Shown here piece by piece: positions 25,788 through 34,775 of a DNA stretch of 64,000 bases. The translations under genes were made by a program, and so were the position numbers. Within the stretch, counting starts at the first letter, position 1; each line of letters begins with the position of its first letter. The stretch covers positions 22,743 to 86,742 of the forward strand of contig NZ_JUQX01000025.1 in NCBI RefSeq assembly GCF_001074565.1. Direction: 5' to 3'. Origin of the DNA: Streptococcus pseudopneumoniae. Its GTDB lineage: Bacteria > Bacillota > Bacilli > Lactobacillales > Streptococcaceae. The notes below the pieces were generated by a model. It saw nothing but the letters and a program-made list of their open reading frames with translations, was not told the DNA's origin and did no database searches.

Positions 25788-26934
25788 CTCTCTTTTGAAG
25801 TGCGTACATAACAAAGATAGAAGTGACAATCAACCAACATCCTAAAATGGTGAAGACCAACATACCGTTTTGAGCTACCAAGCCAATCGCCCCCAGAATG
25901 AAAGGTGTGGTAAAGGCACCAAAGCTACATCCTAGCACTGCAAAAGATGTTGCCTGATTAAGGAGCTTTGCTGGGATTCTTTCAGAAAGAAGCTGAAAGA
26001 CAGTGGTTAAGGCCACACTGTAAGAAAAACCTGCCACAACACTTCCAACTACCATCACACCCAATGACGGAGACAAGGCAATCACAATCTGCCCCAATCC
26101 AAAGGTGATACCTGACCAAAGGAGCAACCTTTCTTTAAACAGAGAGATAAAGAAAGAAAAACTCACACCTGCCAAGATACCAATCAACTGCATGATACTT
26201 AAAACCAAGCTCGATAACTGGGCATCCCCTAGACCTCTTTCTACCATCAGACTAGGAATACGAATGGTGATAGCTGTGTTGGTGCAAACAACGACTGCTG
26301 CTTCAACAGCCAAAAGGAAAATCAAGCCTTTCATCTGTCCTGTCAGACGAGCGCTTTCCACCTCGTTTTTCTTAGTCTCTTTCTTTTCTTTTCCATAAGG
26401 GACAAATAGCAGATAAAGGATCAACACTAAAAATCCAGCACTATAAGCTAAAAAGGTCGCTGTCCATCCAAAGGAAAGGAGTTGACCTACCATTAGAGTT
26501 AAAATCGAAGCACCAACCACCTCTGCTGATCCGCGGAGACCTAGCATCTGGATCCGTGTCTTTCCGTGATAGCGTTCACTGATAATGGAAATGGCCTTGG
26601 CATTAATCATCCCCACACCCAAACCAAATAAAATCCGCATAGCAAAGACAAAGTTATAATCCTGATACCAGAAGGGAGCTGTTCCACCGATAGAGAGGAT
26701 GACAAGGCCCAGACTAATCTGAAGACGTTCAGGCAACAAACGTTCCAAAACCCCATTTAAGACTAGCATAATCATAATCCCAAAAGAAGGGAGGCTAACG
26801 AGAAGCTCGATTTGTTCCTTGGGATAGCCCTGATAGTAGTCAAACATGGCTGGCAGAGCACTTGAGATGGAAAAGGAGGTAATCAAAACGAGGGAGAGGG
26901 CCAAAATACTAGCCCGTTCTAAATATTGTTTCAT
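25783..26934 (-). CDS. MFS transporter, unknown substrate
   Basis: This 383-residue protein has about twelve hydrophobic segments, a central charged loop ([12 protein letters not shown]) between the two halves, and an MFS-type motif in the loop after helix 2 ([13 protein letters not shown]). It resembles the CynX/NimT and putative oxalate-formate antiporter group, but the substrate cannot be inferred. The gene appears monocistronic with its own terminator. Confidence 0.85.
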   Translation of the reverse strand: MKQYLERASILALSLVLITSFSISSALPAMFDYYQGYPKEQIELLVSLPSFGIMIMLVLNGVLERLLPERLQISLGLVILSIGGTAPFWYQDYNFVFAMRILFGLGVGMINAKAISIISERYHGKTRIQMLGLRGSAEVVGASILTLMVGQLLSFGWTATFLAYSAGFLVLILYLLFVPYGKEKKETKKNEVESARLTGQMKGLIFLLAVEAAVVVCTNTAITIRIPSLMVERGLGDAQLSSLVLSIMQLIGILAGVSFSFFISLFKERLLLWSGITFGLGQIVIALSPSLGVMVVGSVVAGFSYSVALTTVFQLLSERIPAKLLNQATSFAVLGCSFGAFTTPFILGAIGLVAQNGMLVFTILGCWLIVTSIFVMYALQKRA

Positions 26935-27046
26935 GGATTTTCTTTCTATATATTTCTCACTGTTGATCCTTTTAAAAGGAAGATGGCAAGAAAAGAAGGA
27001 GCCCGATTGAACTAGAGACTCCGTCCTAACTTTCCTAATAGGAAGA

Positions 27047-27670
27047 CTATTTTCGCTTGATTTGCTTGATCAGATAGAAGATGAAGCCTGCAACCATATA
27101 CGCCGCAAAAATGATCAAACACCATTTGATAACCACGTCCCAACCCTTGTTCACATTTAAAAAGAAATAAGGGAAGGGATTGTCCTTGGAATTCGGAATA
27201 TTGAGTTTTAAGACCAGGCCGTTAAACAAGGCAAAAATCATATAAACCAAGGGCAAGATGGTCCACAAGACTGGATCCCAGATCTTGTATTGCCCCTGTT
27301 TATCAAAGAAGAGGGTGTCGGCTAAAAACCAGAGTGGAACGATATAGTGGCAAAGGAAATTTTCCACACGGTAAAAGTCTGTCGCAATCGGAGCAAGCAT
27401 AAAATGGTAAATCACACAGGTAATCATGATACTCATGGTAACGCCACCCTTGAGACGAAGCAAGGTCGGACTTTGCCAATTTTCACCTGAACGGCTCATC
27501 ACATAAAGCAAGTAAGCTGTAAAAACTGTTACTAAGAGATTGGATAGCACTGTGTAGTAGAGGAGCATACCAAAACCACCTCGCTTGGTAATCTCTAGGT
27601 AAACTCCTGTGAAAGCCGCTAAGAACAAGAGCACACGGCTATAAAAGATAAATTTCAGGTTCATTTTCAT
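27047..27670 (-). CDS. Pr6Pr family six-helix membrane protein
   Basis: This 207-residue protein has about six membrane helices and conserved-looking segments YTVLSNLLV, CVIYHFMLAP and HYIVPLWFLAD, which fit the Pr6Pr family (related to FAR-17a/AIG1-like membrane proteins). Its function is unknown. The start lies 2 bases after the stop of the PhnA-like gene, so they form an operon. Confidence 0.8.
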   Translation of the reverse strand: MKMNLKFIFYSRVLLFLAAFTGVYLEITKRGGFGMLLYYTVLSNLLVTVFTAYLLYVMSRSGENWQSPTLLRLKGGVTMSIMITCVIYHFMLAPIATDFYRVENFLCHYIVPLWFLADTLFFDKQGQYKIWDPVLWTILPLVYMIFALFNGLVLKLNIPNSKDNPFPYFFLNVNKGWDVVIKWCLIIFAAYMVAGFIFYLIKQIKRK

Positions 27671-27672
27671 GG

Positions 27673-28011
27673 CTAGATTTTCTTAACAAATTCTGATTTG
27701 AGTTTCATAGCACCAAAACCATCAATCTTACAATCAATGTTATGGTCACCTTCTACGATACGGATATTTTTGACACGAGTCCCTTGTTTCAAATCCTTAG
27801 GTGCTCCTTTTACTTTCAAATCCTTGATGAGGGTTACAGTATCGCCGTCAGCCAATTTATTTCCATTAGCATCGATAGCAACAACACCTTCTTCTACTTC
27901 TGCAACTTCAGCAGGATTCCATTCATAGGCACACTCTGGGCAGACCAAGAGGCTTCCGTCTTCGTAGACATATTCTGAATGACATTTTGGGCAATTTGGT
28001 AAGTTGTTCAT
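27673..28011 (-). CDS. PhnA/YjdM-like zinc ribbon protein
   Basis: This 112-residue protein begins with a zinc ribbon (CPKC at residues 7-10 and CPEC near residue 29-32), followed by a small SH3-like domain ([15 protein letters not shown]). This is the PhnA/YjdM family, historically named for alkylphosphonate use although a direct role has not been shown. It has AAGGAG before the ATG and a promoter with ideal spacing. It is first in a two-gene operon with the Pr6Pr-type membrane protein. Confidence 0.88.
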   Translation of the reverse strand: MNNLPNCPKCHSEYVYEDGSLLVCPECAYEWNPAEVAEVEEGVVAIDANGNKLADGDTVTLIKDLKVKGAPKDLKQGTRVKNIRIVEGDHNIDCKIDGFGAMKLKSEFVKKI

Positions 28012-28070
28012 GGGTTCTCCTTATAACATTTCACTATTCTTTGAAAATCAAAATTTCTCGAACAGCAACT

Positions 28071-28099
28071 ATTATACCGTAAAATCCTAGATTTGACAA
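28071..28099 (-). promoter_or_regulatory. Promoter of the phnA-like operon
   Basis: On the minus strand TTGTCA (28094-28099) and TATAAT (28071-28076) are 17 bases apart. Confidence 0.75.
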
Positions 28100-28117
28100 T
28101 GATTCCTAAGGGCTAGC

Positions 28118-28159
28118 AAACAAAAAAGTCATGCACCTTTTTACAGTTACATGACTTTT
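28118..28159 (-). terminator. dpr terminator
   Basis: AAAAGTCATG (28124-28133) and CATGACTTTT (28150-28159) form a perfect 10-bp stem with a 16-base loop; the minus strand continues with T's. Confidence 0.7.
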
Positions 28160-28222
28160 AAAAGATGATTGTTCATGGGTACTTATCAAGCACCTCATGA
28201 TAAAAGGGGTAGCAACTATATC

Positions 28223-28741
28223 TTACAGACCAGGAGCTTGTCCAAGTTCTGCTGCAATCATCCAAACTGTTTTCTCAAGTTCGGCCTTAGCCCCAACAAA
28301 GATATCGTTGGTAACATCATCACCTTCTTCGTCAGTTACATCCAAAGCTTTTTGGAAAAGAGTGATGAGGTAGCGATAAATTGCTAGAACACGTTCCAAG
28401 CTTTCTTCAACATTACGGAATTCTCCTTCTTCTTCTTCGATTTCACTGTGTTGAAGGAATTCTGTCAAAGTTGAGTAAGGTTTGCCACCAAGGGTGATCA
28501 AACGTTCGCTGATTTCGTCAAGATAGCCATCAAGACTGTCCATGTATTCATCCATTTTTGGATGCCACACGAGGAAGCCCCGACCACGCATATACCAGTG
28601 AACTTGGTGAAGGGCAATGTGTGCCACATACAAATCCGCTACTGCTTGGTTCAATACTTCCTTTGTTTTTGCCAATGCCACTGGCGCTACTTTAGATAAT
28701 GTTGTAACGTCTTTTACTGCTTCTTTTTTCAATTCAACCAT
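28223..28741 (-). CDS. dpr: Dpr, Dps-like iron-binding peroxide resistance protein
   Basis: This 172-residue ferritin-like protein stores iron and protects DNA and cells from peroxide-driven Fenton chemistry; streptococci lack catalase and rely on it. Dps signatures are visible: HQVHWYMRG (H48), [11 protein letters not shown] (H60 and acidic residues) and LDEISERL form the inter-subunit ferroxidase site. The N-terminal extension is Lys-rich. In the pneumococcal order I recall, the choline-binding lysozyme gene lytC follows between dpr and tpiA; here only 190 bases separate dpr from the tpiA stop. Confidence 0.95.
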   Translation of the reverse strand: MVELKKEAVKDVTTLSKVAPVALAKTKEVLNQAVADLYVAHIALHQVHWYMRGRGFLVWHPKMDEYMDSLDGYLDEISERLITLGGKPYSTLTEFLQHSEIEEEEGEFRNVEESLERVLAIYRYLITLFQKALDVTDEEGDDVTNDIFVGAKAELEKTVWMIAAELGQAPGL

Positions 28742-28889
28742 ATTTCTTACCTCTTTTCATTTTTTTATAACTACTTCACAGTAGCTATAATACAAGTATA
28801 CTACTACCAGAAAATGATATCAAGGAAAATGTACTATCTGAGAAAAGTTGCAATAGACTGATAATTTAAGAAAAATATACAGAATTTTT

Positions 28890-28920
28890 TTTAAAAAAAG
28901 ACAGTCTTAAAAGACTGTCT
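28890..28920 (-). terminator. tpiA terminator
   Basis: AGACAGTCTT (28899-28908) and AAGACTGTCT (28911-28920) form a 10-bp stem followed by seven T on the minus strand, 13 bases after the tpiA stop. Confidence 0.85.
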
Positions 28921-28933
28921 GGAATAACCTAGA

Positions 28934-29692
28934 TTATTTTACAAAGTCAAGCAATGCCAAGAAGCTTTCAGCTTCAAGTGATGCTCCACCAACAAGGGCT
29001 CCGTCCACGTCTGGGCAAGCCATGTATGAAGCAACGTTTTCAGGTTTAACTGAACCACCGTATTGAACACGAACTTTGTCAGCAACTTCTTGACCAAAGT
29101 CAGCAGCTACAACGTCACGAACAACTTTACACATTTTTTGTGCATCGTCTTGTGAAGCTGATTTACCAGTACCGATAGCCCAGATTGGCTCATAAGCGAT
29201 AACGGATGCAGCAACTTGCTCAGCAGTCAATCCAGCCAAAGCAGCAGATACTTGAGCACCTACGAATTCAGCTGCTTTACCAGCTTCGTAAGTTTCAAGT
29301 GACTCACCACAACAGATGATTGGAAGCATACCGTTTGCAAAGATTGCTTTTGCTTTTTTGTTGATATCTTCGTCAGTTTCATGGAAGTAGTCACGACGTT
29401 CTGAGTGACCGATAACAACGTAGTCTGTACCGATTTCTTTCAAAACTTGTGGGCTTGTTTCACCAGTGAAAGCACCTGCATTTTCAAAGTAGCAGTTTTG
29501 AGCAGCAACTTTAAGGTTAGTTCCTTTAGCAGCAGCAAGAACAGTTGTCAAGTCAAGTGCAGGAACTGCGATACCAGCTTCAACAAGGTCTGATGAAGGA
29601 AGTTTTGAGGCAACGGCTTCAACGAATGCTTTTGCTTCTTCTGGATTTTTGTTCATTTTCCAGTTACCAGCGATAAATGGTTTACGTGACAT
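28934..29692 (-). CDS. tpiA: Triosephosphate isomerase
   Basis: I choose the ATG at 29692 ([14 protein letters not shown], 252 residues). The longer frame from 29755 starts inside the promoter and cannot be transcribed in full. The enzyme interconverts dihydroxyacetone phosphate and glyceraldehyde-3-phosphate in glycolysis. Catalytic residues are N10 and K12 (GNWKMN), H96 (GHSERR) and E168 (AYEPIWAIG). Codon use is strongly biased, as for fba. It is monocistronic, with its own promoter and terminator. Confidence 0.97.
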   Translation of the reverse strand: MSRKPFIAGNWKMNKNPEEAKAFVEAVASKLPSSDLVEAGIAVPALDLTTVLAAAKGTNLKVAAQNCYFENAGAFTGETSPQVLKEIGTDYVVIGHSERRDYFHETDEDINKKAKAIFANGMLPIICCGESLETYEAGKAAEFVGAQVSAALAGLTAEQVAASVIAYEPIWAIGTGKSASQDDAQKMCKVVRDVVAADFGQEVADKVRVQYGGSVKPENVASYMACPDVDGALVGGASLEAESFLALLDFVK

Positions 29693-29726
29693 TTCACATA
29701 CCTCTTTTTTCATTTTATTTTCTATT

Positions 29727-29755
29727 ATTTTATCATATTTATAAAGAGCTTGCAA
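29727..29755 (-). promoter_or_regulatory. tpiA promoter
   Basis: TTGCAA (29750-29755) and TAAAAT (29727-29732) are 17 bases apart on the minus strand. The position excludes the upstream in-frame ATG at 29755 as a start. Confidence 0.7.
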
Positions 29756-29788
29756 ACCTTACTCTAATTTTCAAGATTTTTCAAGCGA

Positions 29789-30466
29789 CTAATCTTGCCA
29801 CAAATTCATAGCATCGAGAAAATCAGCTGAAGCTTGAACTTGTTTGGGATTATTCGCTTCTCGCTCTGCTCGTTTGGCCTCTACTTGGGCAACAGATTGA
29901 ATGCCTTCATGCCGCCAATTCCGAAGGATGGCTTGAATATATTTCCAGTTTGGCTTGCCATTGAGAACGGCCTCTCGGAGAGCTTCCTTGATTAAATCCG
30001 CCTTAACTCCGTCTTCTTTGACAGTCTTAGAAAGATCTTCGATTTCAAATGGTGTTAATAAGCGTCCCAATTCCTGCTGAAAAGTTTCAACCAGATCCTT
30101 CAACTGATTCTGCGGGTTTGGAGCAGTTGTAGCTGGAGTTTGGCTATCCAACAAGCTATCCAAGCGTTCAAAAGCCAAACTAGCATCAAAAATGAGCTCA
30201 ATTTCCCCATTTAGTTCAATGGTCCGATATTGTAGCAAACCATTTTCAGTCAAATTCGAAATGGATTGGTTGACATCTGCCACTTCTTTCCCAATGATTT
30301 CAGCAATCTGGCTAGGCGAAACATCTCCTAAGGCTGTGGTGTTTTGTAGATAGAAAAATTGCCAGACGAGAAAATCTTCGCTGGAAGGAAAGAGTTCCTT
30401 AAAATGCAAGAGCAGGGCACTTGGCAAAACCAAGTTCCCTGATTTAAAAGCGTCAAAATATGTCAT
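29789..30466 (-). CDS. dnaD: DnaD-like replication initiation protein
   Basis: This 225-residue protein has an N-terminal winged-helix region (DVSPSQIAEIIGKEVADVNQS) and a C-terminal DnaD domain with KPNWKYIQAILRNWRHEGI, the YxxxIxxxW motif of DnaD/DnaB replication proteins. DnaD helps load the helicase at origins and restart sites. It lies 8 bases after metA and was probably transcribed with it, as in the pneumococcal order I recall. Confidence 0.93.
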   Translation of the reverse strand: MTYFDAFKSGNLVLPSALLLHFKELFPSSEDFLVWQFFYLQNTTALGDVSPSQIAEIIGKEVADVNQSISNLTENGLLQYRTIELNGEIELIFDASLAFERLDSLLDSQTPATTAPNPQNQLKDLVETFQQELGRLLTPFEIEDLSKTVKEDGVKADLIKEALREAVLNGKPNWKYIQAILRNWRHEGIQSVAQVEAKRAEREANNPKQVQASADFLDAMNLWQD

Positions 30467-30474
30467 AATTCCTC

Positions 30475-31419
30475 TTATAAATATCCAAATGAAGCTGCAT
30501 CGTCCTCTACCTTTTTCCAGTCAAAAGGAGTTTCCTGATAAACGGCATAGTTAACCCAGTTACTGAAAAAGAGGGCAGCTGATGAAGACCAACAGAGACA
30601 CGGTGTCTCATTCACATCATCATTTTTGAAGTAATTTTCCGGAATGTGAGGATCAAGTCCTGCCTCACAATCACGAAAATACTCTTTTGCTAGAGTATCA
30701 CGGTCATATTCTAAATGACCAAAACTATAAATCTCACGAAGATCCCGACTGGCTAAAATAGAAACGCCGACTTGTTCTCCCTCAGAGAGGATTTCCAGAT
30801 TGGTTTTTCCTAATATCTCTTCCTTATAGATTTCTGTATAACGAGAATGGGGAGCTACATAGCTATCATCAAAACCACGAAAGAGAAGATGGCCCTCTTT
30901 CAAGGTATCCTGCGGGTAAATGCCTGACAATTTCTGCTCCATCTGGTGTTTATCAACTCCATAGCGAGCATAAAGACCTGCTTGGGCACCCCAGCAGATA
31001 TGAAGGGTCGAATAGACATGGGTCTTGGACCACTCAAGCACCTGACTGAATTCCTCCCAATAGTCCACTTCCTCAAATGGTAAATGCTCAATCGGAGCCC
31101 CTGTGATAATCATCCCATCAAAATACTCGTCCTTGACTTCAGGAAAAGTTTTATAAAAAGTCTCCATATGCTCTGCACGAGTCGTCTTGGAACGGTGGCT
31201 CTCCATATAGAGAAAGTCTATGTCCAATTGCAAAGGAGTATTTGCTAAATGCCGTAACAACTGGGTCTCTGTGACCACTTTTTTGGGCATTAGGTTTAAA
31301 ATCAAAATTTTCAAGGGACGGATATCTTGGTGGGCCGCACGTTGATCATCCATGACAAAGATATTCTCTGTCCGTAAAATCTCAACAGCTGGCAATTTTT
31401 TATCAATTCTAATCGGCAT
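30475..31419 (-). CDS. metA: Homoserine O-acyltransferase MetA (probably acetyl-CoA-specific)
   Basis: This 314-residue enzyme acylates homoserine in methionine synthesis. The catalytic Cys is C142 (LHICWGAQ) and the His/Glu pair is H234/E236 (FGHLEYDRD). Residue 111 is Glu in [14 protein letters not shown]. In characterised MetA proteins Glu at this position marks acetyl-CoA use while Gly marks succinyl-CoA use, so homoserine O-acetyltransferase is the better name. The promoter region holds three TATAGTT elements resembling the methionine regulator box of streptococci. Confidence 0.95.
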   Translation of the reverse strand: MPIRIDKKLPAVEILRTENIFVMDDQRAAHQDIRPLKILILNLMPKKVVTETQLLRHLANTPLQLDIDFLYMESHRSKTTRAEHMETFYKTFPEVKDEYFDGMIITGAPIEHLPFEEVDYWEEFSQVLEWSKTHVYSTLHICWGAQAGLYARYGVDKHQMEQKLSGIYPQDTLKEGHLLFRGFDDSYVAPHSRYTEIYKEEILGKTNLEILSEGEQVGVSILASRDLREIYSFGHLEYDRDTLAKEYFRDCEAGLDPHIPENYFKNDDVNETPCLCWSSSAALFFSNWVNYAVYQETPFDWKKVEDDAASFGYL

Positions 31420-31494
31420 AACCTTCTCCTAACTGTACTCTTTTAGAAATAATTGAATGTGTTTGAAGTCAAATCTCAAACACTTAGTCCTTTT

Positions 31495-31552
31495 ATTATA
31501 CTGCAAGAAGATATAGTTTTCAATTATAGTTTTTCTCTAACTAGCTATAGTT
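31495..31552 (-). promoter_or_regulatory. metA promoter with repeated TATAGTT elements
   Basis: On the minus strand TTGAAA (31518-31523) and TATAAT (31495-31500) are 17 bases apart. On the plus strand TATAGTT occurs at 31512-31518, 31525-31531 and 31546-31552, at and upstream of the -35. This resembles the MET-box half site of the LysR regulator MtaR/CmbR; binding is inferred. Confidence 0.6.
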
Positions 31553-31571
31553 AATTTATATAGCAGATGAA

Positions 31572-31597
31572 GACAAAACAGCCCCAAGGACTGTTTT
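31572..31597 (-). terminator. apt terminator
   Basis: A 9-bp stem (31576-31584 with 31588-31596, one G-U pair on the minus strand) with a 3-base loop and a T-run lies just past the apt stop. Confidence 0.7.
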
Positions 31598-31600
31598 TCA

Positions 31601-32113
31601 TTAATAATGCATAAGTACCTTGTAATCGTAATCTCCGATTTTTTCACGGCCTTTAAGCTCATCCAACTCAATCAAGAAAGCACAACCTGCCACAACTCCA
31701 CCAAGTCTTTCGATCATCTCAATTGTTGCCTTGACAGTTCCACCTGTTGCCAAGAGATCATCTACGATGAGAACGCGTTGACCTGGTTTGATGGCATCAG
31801 CGTGCATGGTCAAGGTATCAATACCGTACTCTTTTTCATAGTCAGCTGAAATGACTTCACGTGGCAATTTTCCTGGTTTACGTACAGGAGCAAATCCAAT
31901 CCCCAACTCAAAGGCAACGGGACAGCCAACGATAAAACCTCGGGCTTCTGGTCCCACGATCATGTCGATTTTCTTGTCAGTTGCATACTGAACGATTTCA
32001 CGAACAGCATAGCTATAAGCATTGCCATCTGCCATCAATGGGCTGATATCACGGAAGGTGATGCCTTCCTTAGGATAATTTTCAATCGTTGCGATATAAT
32101 CTTTTAAATTCAT
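31601..32113 (-). CDS. apt: Adenine phosphoribosyltransferase
   Basis: This 170-residue enzyme makes AMP from adenine and PRPP. The PRPP-binding motif [13 protein letters not shown] is clear, as are the N-terminal [11 protein letters not shown] segment and the [16 protein letters not shown] loop. The length is normal. A TATAAT box lies about 35 bases upstream, so it can be expressed apart from the upstream methyltransferase gene. Confidence 0.96.
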   Translation of the reverse strand: MNLKDYIATIENYPKEGITFRDISPLMADGNAYSYAVREIVQYATDKKIDMIVGPEARGFIVGCPVAFELGIGFAPVRKPGKLPREVISADYEKEYGIDTLTMHADAIKPGQRVLIVDDLLATGGTVKATIEMIERLGGVVAGCAFLIELDELKGREKIGDYDYKVLMHY

Positions 32114-32199
32114 CTTTTTCTTTCTTTCAAAGTTTTTTACTCTCTATTATACCATATTTTTTAAGAAAGAAAAAAGGAAAAGTTAACTTCAATAATTAT

Positions 32200-32958
32200 C
32201 TAACGATTTGACGATTTATAACTAGCCATAGCAATAAAGCCCAATTTCTGTTTATTCTTAGCAAACATTTTATACATAGTTAAAAACTGCTTTCTATTCT
32301 CCTTTTTACAAGCATTTACGCAAATTTTCAAAGTTCCTAGCCAACCTTCGTCATAAATCATACCTGATAATTTCATTAATGTCATTTCACCAGTCAATAT
32401 TTTCACATCATGGTAACCTGATTCTATCATCACCTGTTCCCAACCATCTTGAGTTAAAGGACCCACATTTACATGAATTGCTTGTGACAATTCCTGTCTG
32501 ACAGACTCTTTAGCTTCCTTAAGAAGCACATCATGTGTCAAAAGAAGACCTTCAGGTTTTAAAACCCTTAGATACTCCATTACACATTTTTTCTTAGCTT
32601 GATCGGCTTGCATAGTCAGCATAGCTTCATTTATAACAATATCAAAACTAGCATCTTCATAAGGAAGTTTCATTGCATTTGCTCTTTCAAATCTGATCAA
32701 ATGATCAACACCTGCCATTTCAGCAGATTTTTTAGCCACTTCTAAGGCTTGTCCATCCATATCAACAGCAGTTATCTTACAACCAAAACGCTGTGCCAAC
32801 TCAATTGCTGTAGTTCCCCTATTGCACGCAACTTCTAGTATTCTCTTTTCTTTTGAAAATCCTCCTTCCGCAATTAACCAATCTGTAGCACGTTTTCCAC
32901 CTGGACGTAAGCGTCTTTTCCCCAGTTTTGCTAAAAACTTATGACCTGCTTCTGACAT
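32200..32958 (-). CDS. Class I SAM-dependent methyltransferase
   Basis: This 252-residue protein has a Rossmann-type methyltransferase core: motif I reads RILEVACNRGTTAIELA (in place of the usual GxGxG), the acidic end of strand 2 is AVDMDGQAL, and motif post-II is RANAMKLPYEDASFDIVI. N-terminal and C-terminal extensions are Lys/Arg-rich. The methyl acceptor is unknown; small molecules are usual for this group. Its promoter overlaps a 13-bp palindrome, suggesting its own regulation. Confidence 0.84.
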   Translation of the reverse strand: MSEAGHKFLAKLGKRRLRPGGKRATDWLIAEGGFSKEKRILEVACNRGTTAIELAQRFGCKITAVDMDGQALEVAKKSAEMAGVDHLIRFERANAMKLPYEDASFDIVINEAMLTMQADQAKKKCVMEYLRVLKPEGLLLTHDVLLKEAKESVRQELSQAIHVNVGPLTQDGWEQVMIESGYHDVKILTGEMTLMKLSGMIYDEGWLGTLKICVNACKKENRKQFLTMYKMFAKNKQKLGFIAMASYKSSNR

Positions 32959-32981
32959 TTGAACACCTCTATTTTTTCTTC

Positions 32982-33012
32982 ATTATAACATAAAATTATA
33001 TTGTCTGACAAT
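32982..33012 (-). promoter_or_regulatory. Methyltransferase promoter with ATTGTCTGACAAT palindrome
   Basis: On the minus strand TTGTCA (33006-33011) and an extended -10 TGTTATAAT (TATAAT at 32982-32987) are 18 bases apart. The palindrome ATTGTC-T-GACAAT at 33000-33012 covers the -35. Confidence 0.6.
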
Positions 33013-33069
33013 TCTAATCTATTATTTGATAAACTAGAATCAAAAGCATACAAACTGCCATGACTATAG

Positions 33070-33396
33070 CATAAATCTATTAATCACCTCTCTAGTTCGA
33101 ATTCAATTGCTCACGTAGTTTACTCATATAGGTTACAACTACATATTTGTACTTTAGAGTTGCTGGCCTCCTTATCCGCTAAGTACGCTTTACTATCACG
33201 TGGCTATTCGTATAGCCAAGATTTCTCTATCTCTTTCTCTGCCGATTCTTATTTCCAACGTCAGACTTAAACAGTCTATCCTAATGCCGTTCGATCAGCT
33301 ACTCACAATAGTCAGGCTTGGGAATCACTTTTGGGTTTACTAGTATATGGTAGCCACAGAGGACTTACACCACAGATGAACGAATGCCCGTCGTAC
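33070..33396 (-). mobile_element. Probable group II intron remnant (5' ribozyme part) behind the rplA terminator
   Basis: Directly after the rplA terminator, the minus strand begins GTACGACGGGCATTCG, continues with CATCTGTGGTGTAAGTCC and other blocks of the kind found in the 5' domains of bacterial group II introns, and runs about 325 bases without an ORF. Class C introns insert just downstream of terminator hairpins, which fits this position. No reverse transcriptase and no clear domain V (AGCCGUAUGC-type hairpin) are visible, so it would be a 5' fragment. Identification is by remembered sequence character, not by search; a structured RNA of another kind is the alternative. Confidence 0.4.
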
Positions 33397-33398
33397 CT

Positions 33399-33428
33399 AA
33401 AAAACGAGCACTTTCGCACTCGTTTTTT
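33399..33428 (-). terminator. rplKA terminator
   Basis: AAAAAACGAG (33399-33408) and CTCGTTTTTT (33419-33428) form an A/T-flanked stem with a 10-base loop, 13 bases past the rplA stop. Confidence 0.85.
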
Positions 33429-33441
33429 ATATATTTATTGA

Positions 33442-34131
33442 TTAAAGTGAGTTCACGTCAACCTTGATACCAACACCTTGAGTAGTTGTGATTGTCAAGC
33501 TTGTTACGTAAGTTCCTTTAGCAGTAGCTGGTTTCGCTTTTTGGATTGTTTCGTTGAATGCTTTGAAGTTTTCAACCAACTTGTCAGCTTCAAATGAAAC
33601 TTTACCGATGATAGCTTGTACGATACCTGCACGGTCTGCACGGTAAGTGATTTTACCACCTTTAGACTCTTCAACTGCTTTAGCAACATCCATTGTTACA
33701 GTACCAGTTTTAGGGTTTGGCATCAAGTTACGTGGTCCAAGGACACGTCCAAGACGTCCAACAAGAGCCATCATATCAGGTGTTGCGATAACTACGTCGA
33801 AGTCCAACCAACCGTCATTGATTTTAGCAACAAGGTCGTCTTCACCAACGAAGTCTGCACCAGCAGCTTTTGCTTCTTCAGCTTTTGCACCACGTGCAAA
33901 TACAAGAACGCGAGCTGTTTTACCAGTACCGTTTGGCAATACCATTGCTCCACGGATTTGTTGGTCAGCTTTTTTAACGTCAATGTTCAAGTTGTAAGCA
34001 ACTTCTACAGTTGCATCAAATTTTGCAAAGTTAGTTTCTTTTGCAAGAGCTACAGCTTCTTCTACGCTGTAAGCTTTTGTGCTGTCGATTTTCTCAAGAG
34101 CAGCACGAAGTTGTTTGCTTTTTTTAGCCAT
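33442..34131 (-). CDS. rplA: Ribosomal protein L1
   Basis: This 229-residue protein is L1 of the large subunit, forming the L1 stalk near the E site. Recognisable segments are the N-terminal [15 protein letters not shown] region, [21 protein letters not shown] and the C-terminal [16 protein letters not shown]. It follows rplK by about 96 bases with strong, favoured codons. L1 often represses its own operon by binding the leader, but I do not see an obvious mimic site here. Confidence 0.98.
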   Translation of the reverse strand: MAKKSKQLRAALEKIDSTKAYSVEEAVALAKETNFAKFDATVEVAYNLNIDVKKADQQIRGAMVLPNGTGKTARVLVFARGAKAEEAKAAGADFVGEDDLVAKINDGWLDFDVVIATPDMMALVGRLGRVLGPRNLMPNPKTGTVTMDVAKAVEESKGGKITYRADRAGIVQAIIGKVSFEADKLVENFKAFNETIQKAKPATAKGTYVTSLTITTTQGVGIKVDVNSL

Positions 34132-34227
34132 TTTCTATTCTCCTTGTAAGTGGTTCAATCGATTTTCATCTCCCACGTCACTTCTCGAAATGATGAAGTC
34201 TTGCGGGTTATCTTGGGATGTTATTGA

Positions 34228-34653
34228 TTAGTCAACAACGTTGAATCCCATAGAACGAGCAGTACCTTCGATCATACGCATTGCAGACTCAAGGTTTGCA
34301 GCGTTCAAATCTGGCATTTTAGTTTCTGCAATTTCTTGTACTTGCGCACGAGTAACTGAAGCAACTTTAGTTTTGTTAGGTGTACCTGATCCTTTTTCAA
34401 CACCTGCAGCTTTTTTCAAAAGAACAGCAGCTGGTGGTGTTTTAGTGATGAAAGTAAATGATTTGTCTTCGTATACTGAGATAACAACTGGAATGATCAT
34501 TCCAGCTTGATCAGCTGTACGAGCGTTGAACTCTTTTGTGAATCCCATGATGTTGATACCAGCTTGACCAAGAGCAGGTCCAACTGGTGGAGCTGGTGTA
34601 GCTTTACCAGCAGGGATTTGCAATTTTACAAGTTTTTCGACTTTTTTAGCCAT
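34228..34653 (-). CDS. rplK: Ribosomal protein L11
   Basis: This 141-residue protein is L11, part of the GTPase-associated centre. [25 protein letters not shown] near the N-terminus is the L11 signature and the C-terminus carries the RNA-binding domain ([14 protein letters not shown]). It heads the rplK-rplA operon, with GGAGG before the ATG and a promoter about 80 bases upstream. Confidence 0.98.
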   Translation of the reverse strand: MAKKVEKLVKLQIPAGKATPAPPVGPALGQAGINIMGFTKEFNARTADQAGMIIPVVISVYEDKSFTFITKTPPAAVLLKKAAGVEKGSGTPNKTKVASVTRAQVQEIAETKMPDLNAANLESAMRMIEGTARSMGFNVVD

Positions 34654-34731
34654 TTTTAAATCCTCCTTTGTGGTTTTGGCGGTAACTAGAGATTTTTACC
34701 TCCCACAAGTATGCTTTACACATACCTTTCC

Positions 34732-34759
34732 ATTATACACTATTTATCCAAAAATGCAA
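34732..34759 (-). promoter_or_regulatory. rplK-rplA promoter
   Basis: TTGCAT (34754-34759) and TATAAT (34732-34737) are 16 bases apart on the minus strand. The leader contains a small GTATG/CATAC hairpin. Confidence 0.7.
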
Positions 34760-34775
34760 GAGAAAACTTTCATTT

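Noticed and set aside
33616..34149. 177-codon open frame on the plus strand over rplA
   Set aside because: It is antisense to the strongly conserved rplA and has Cys/Ser/Phe-rich content typical of the complement of biased codons; no ribosome site or family match.
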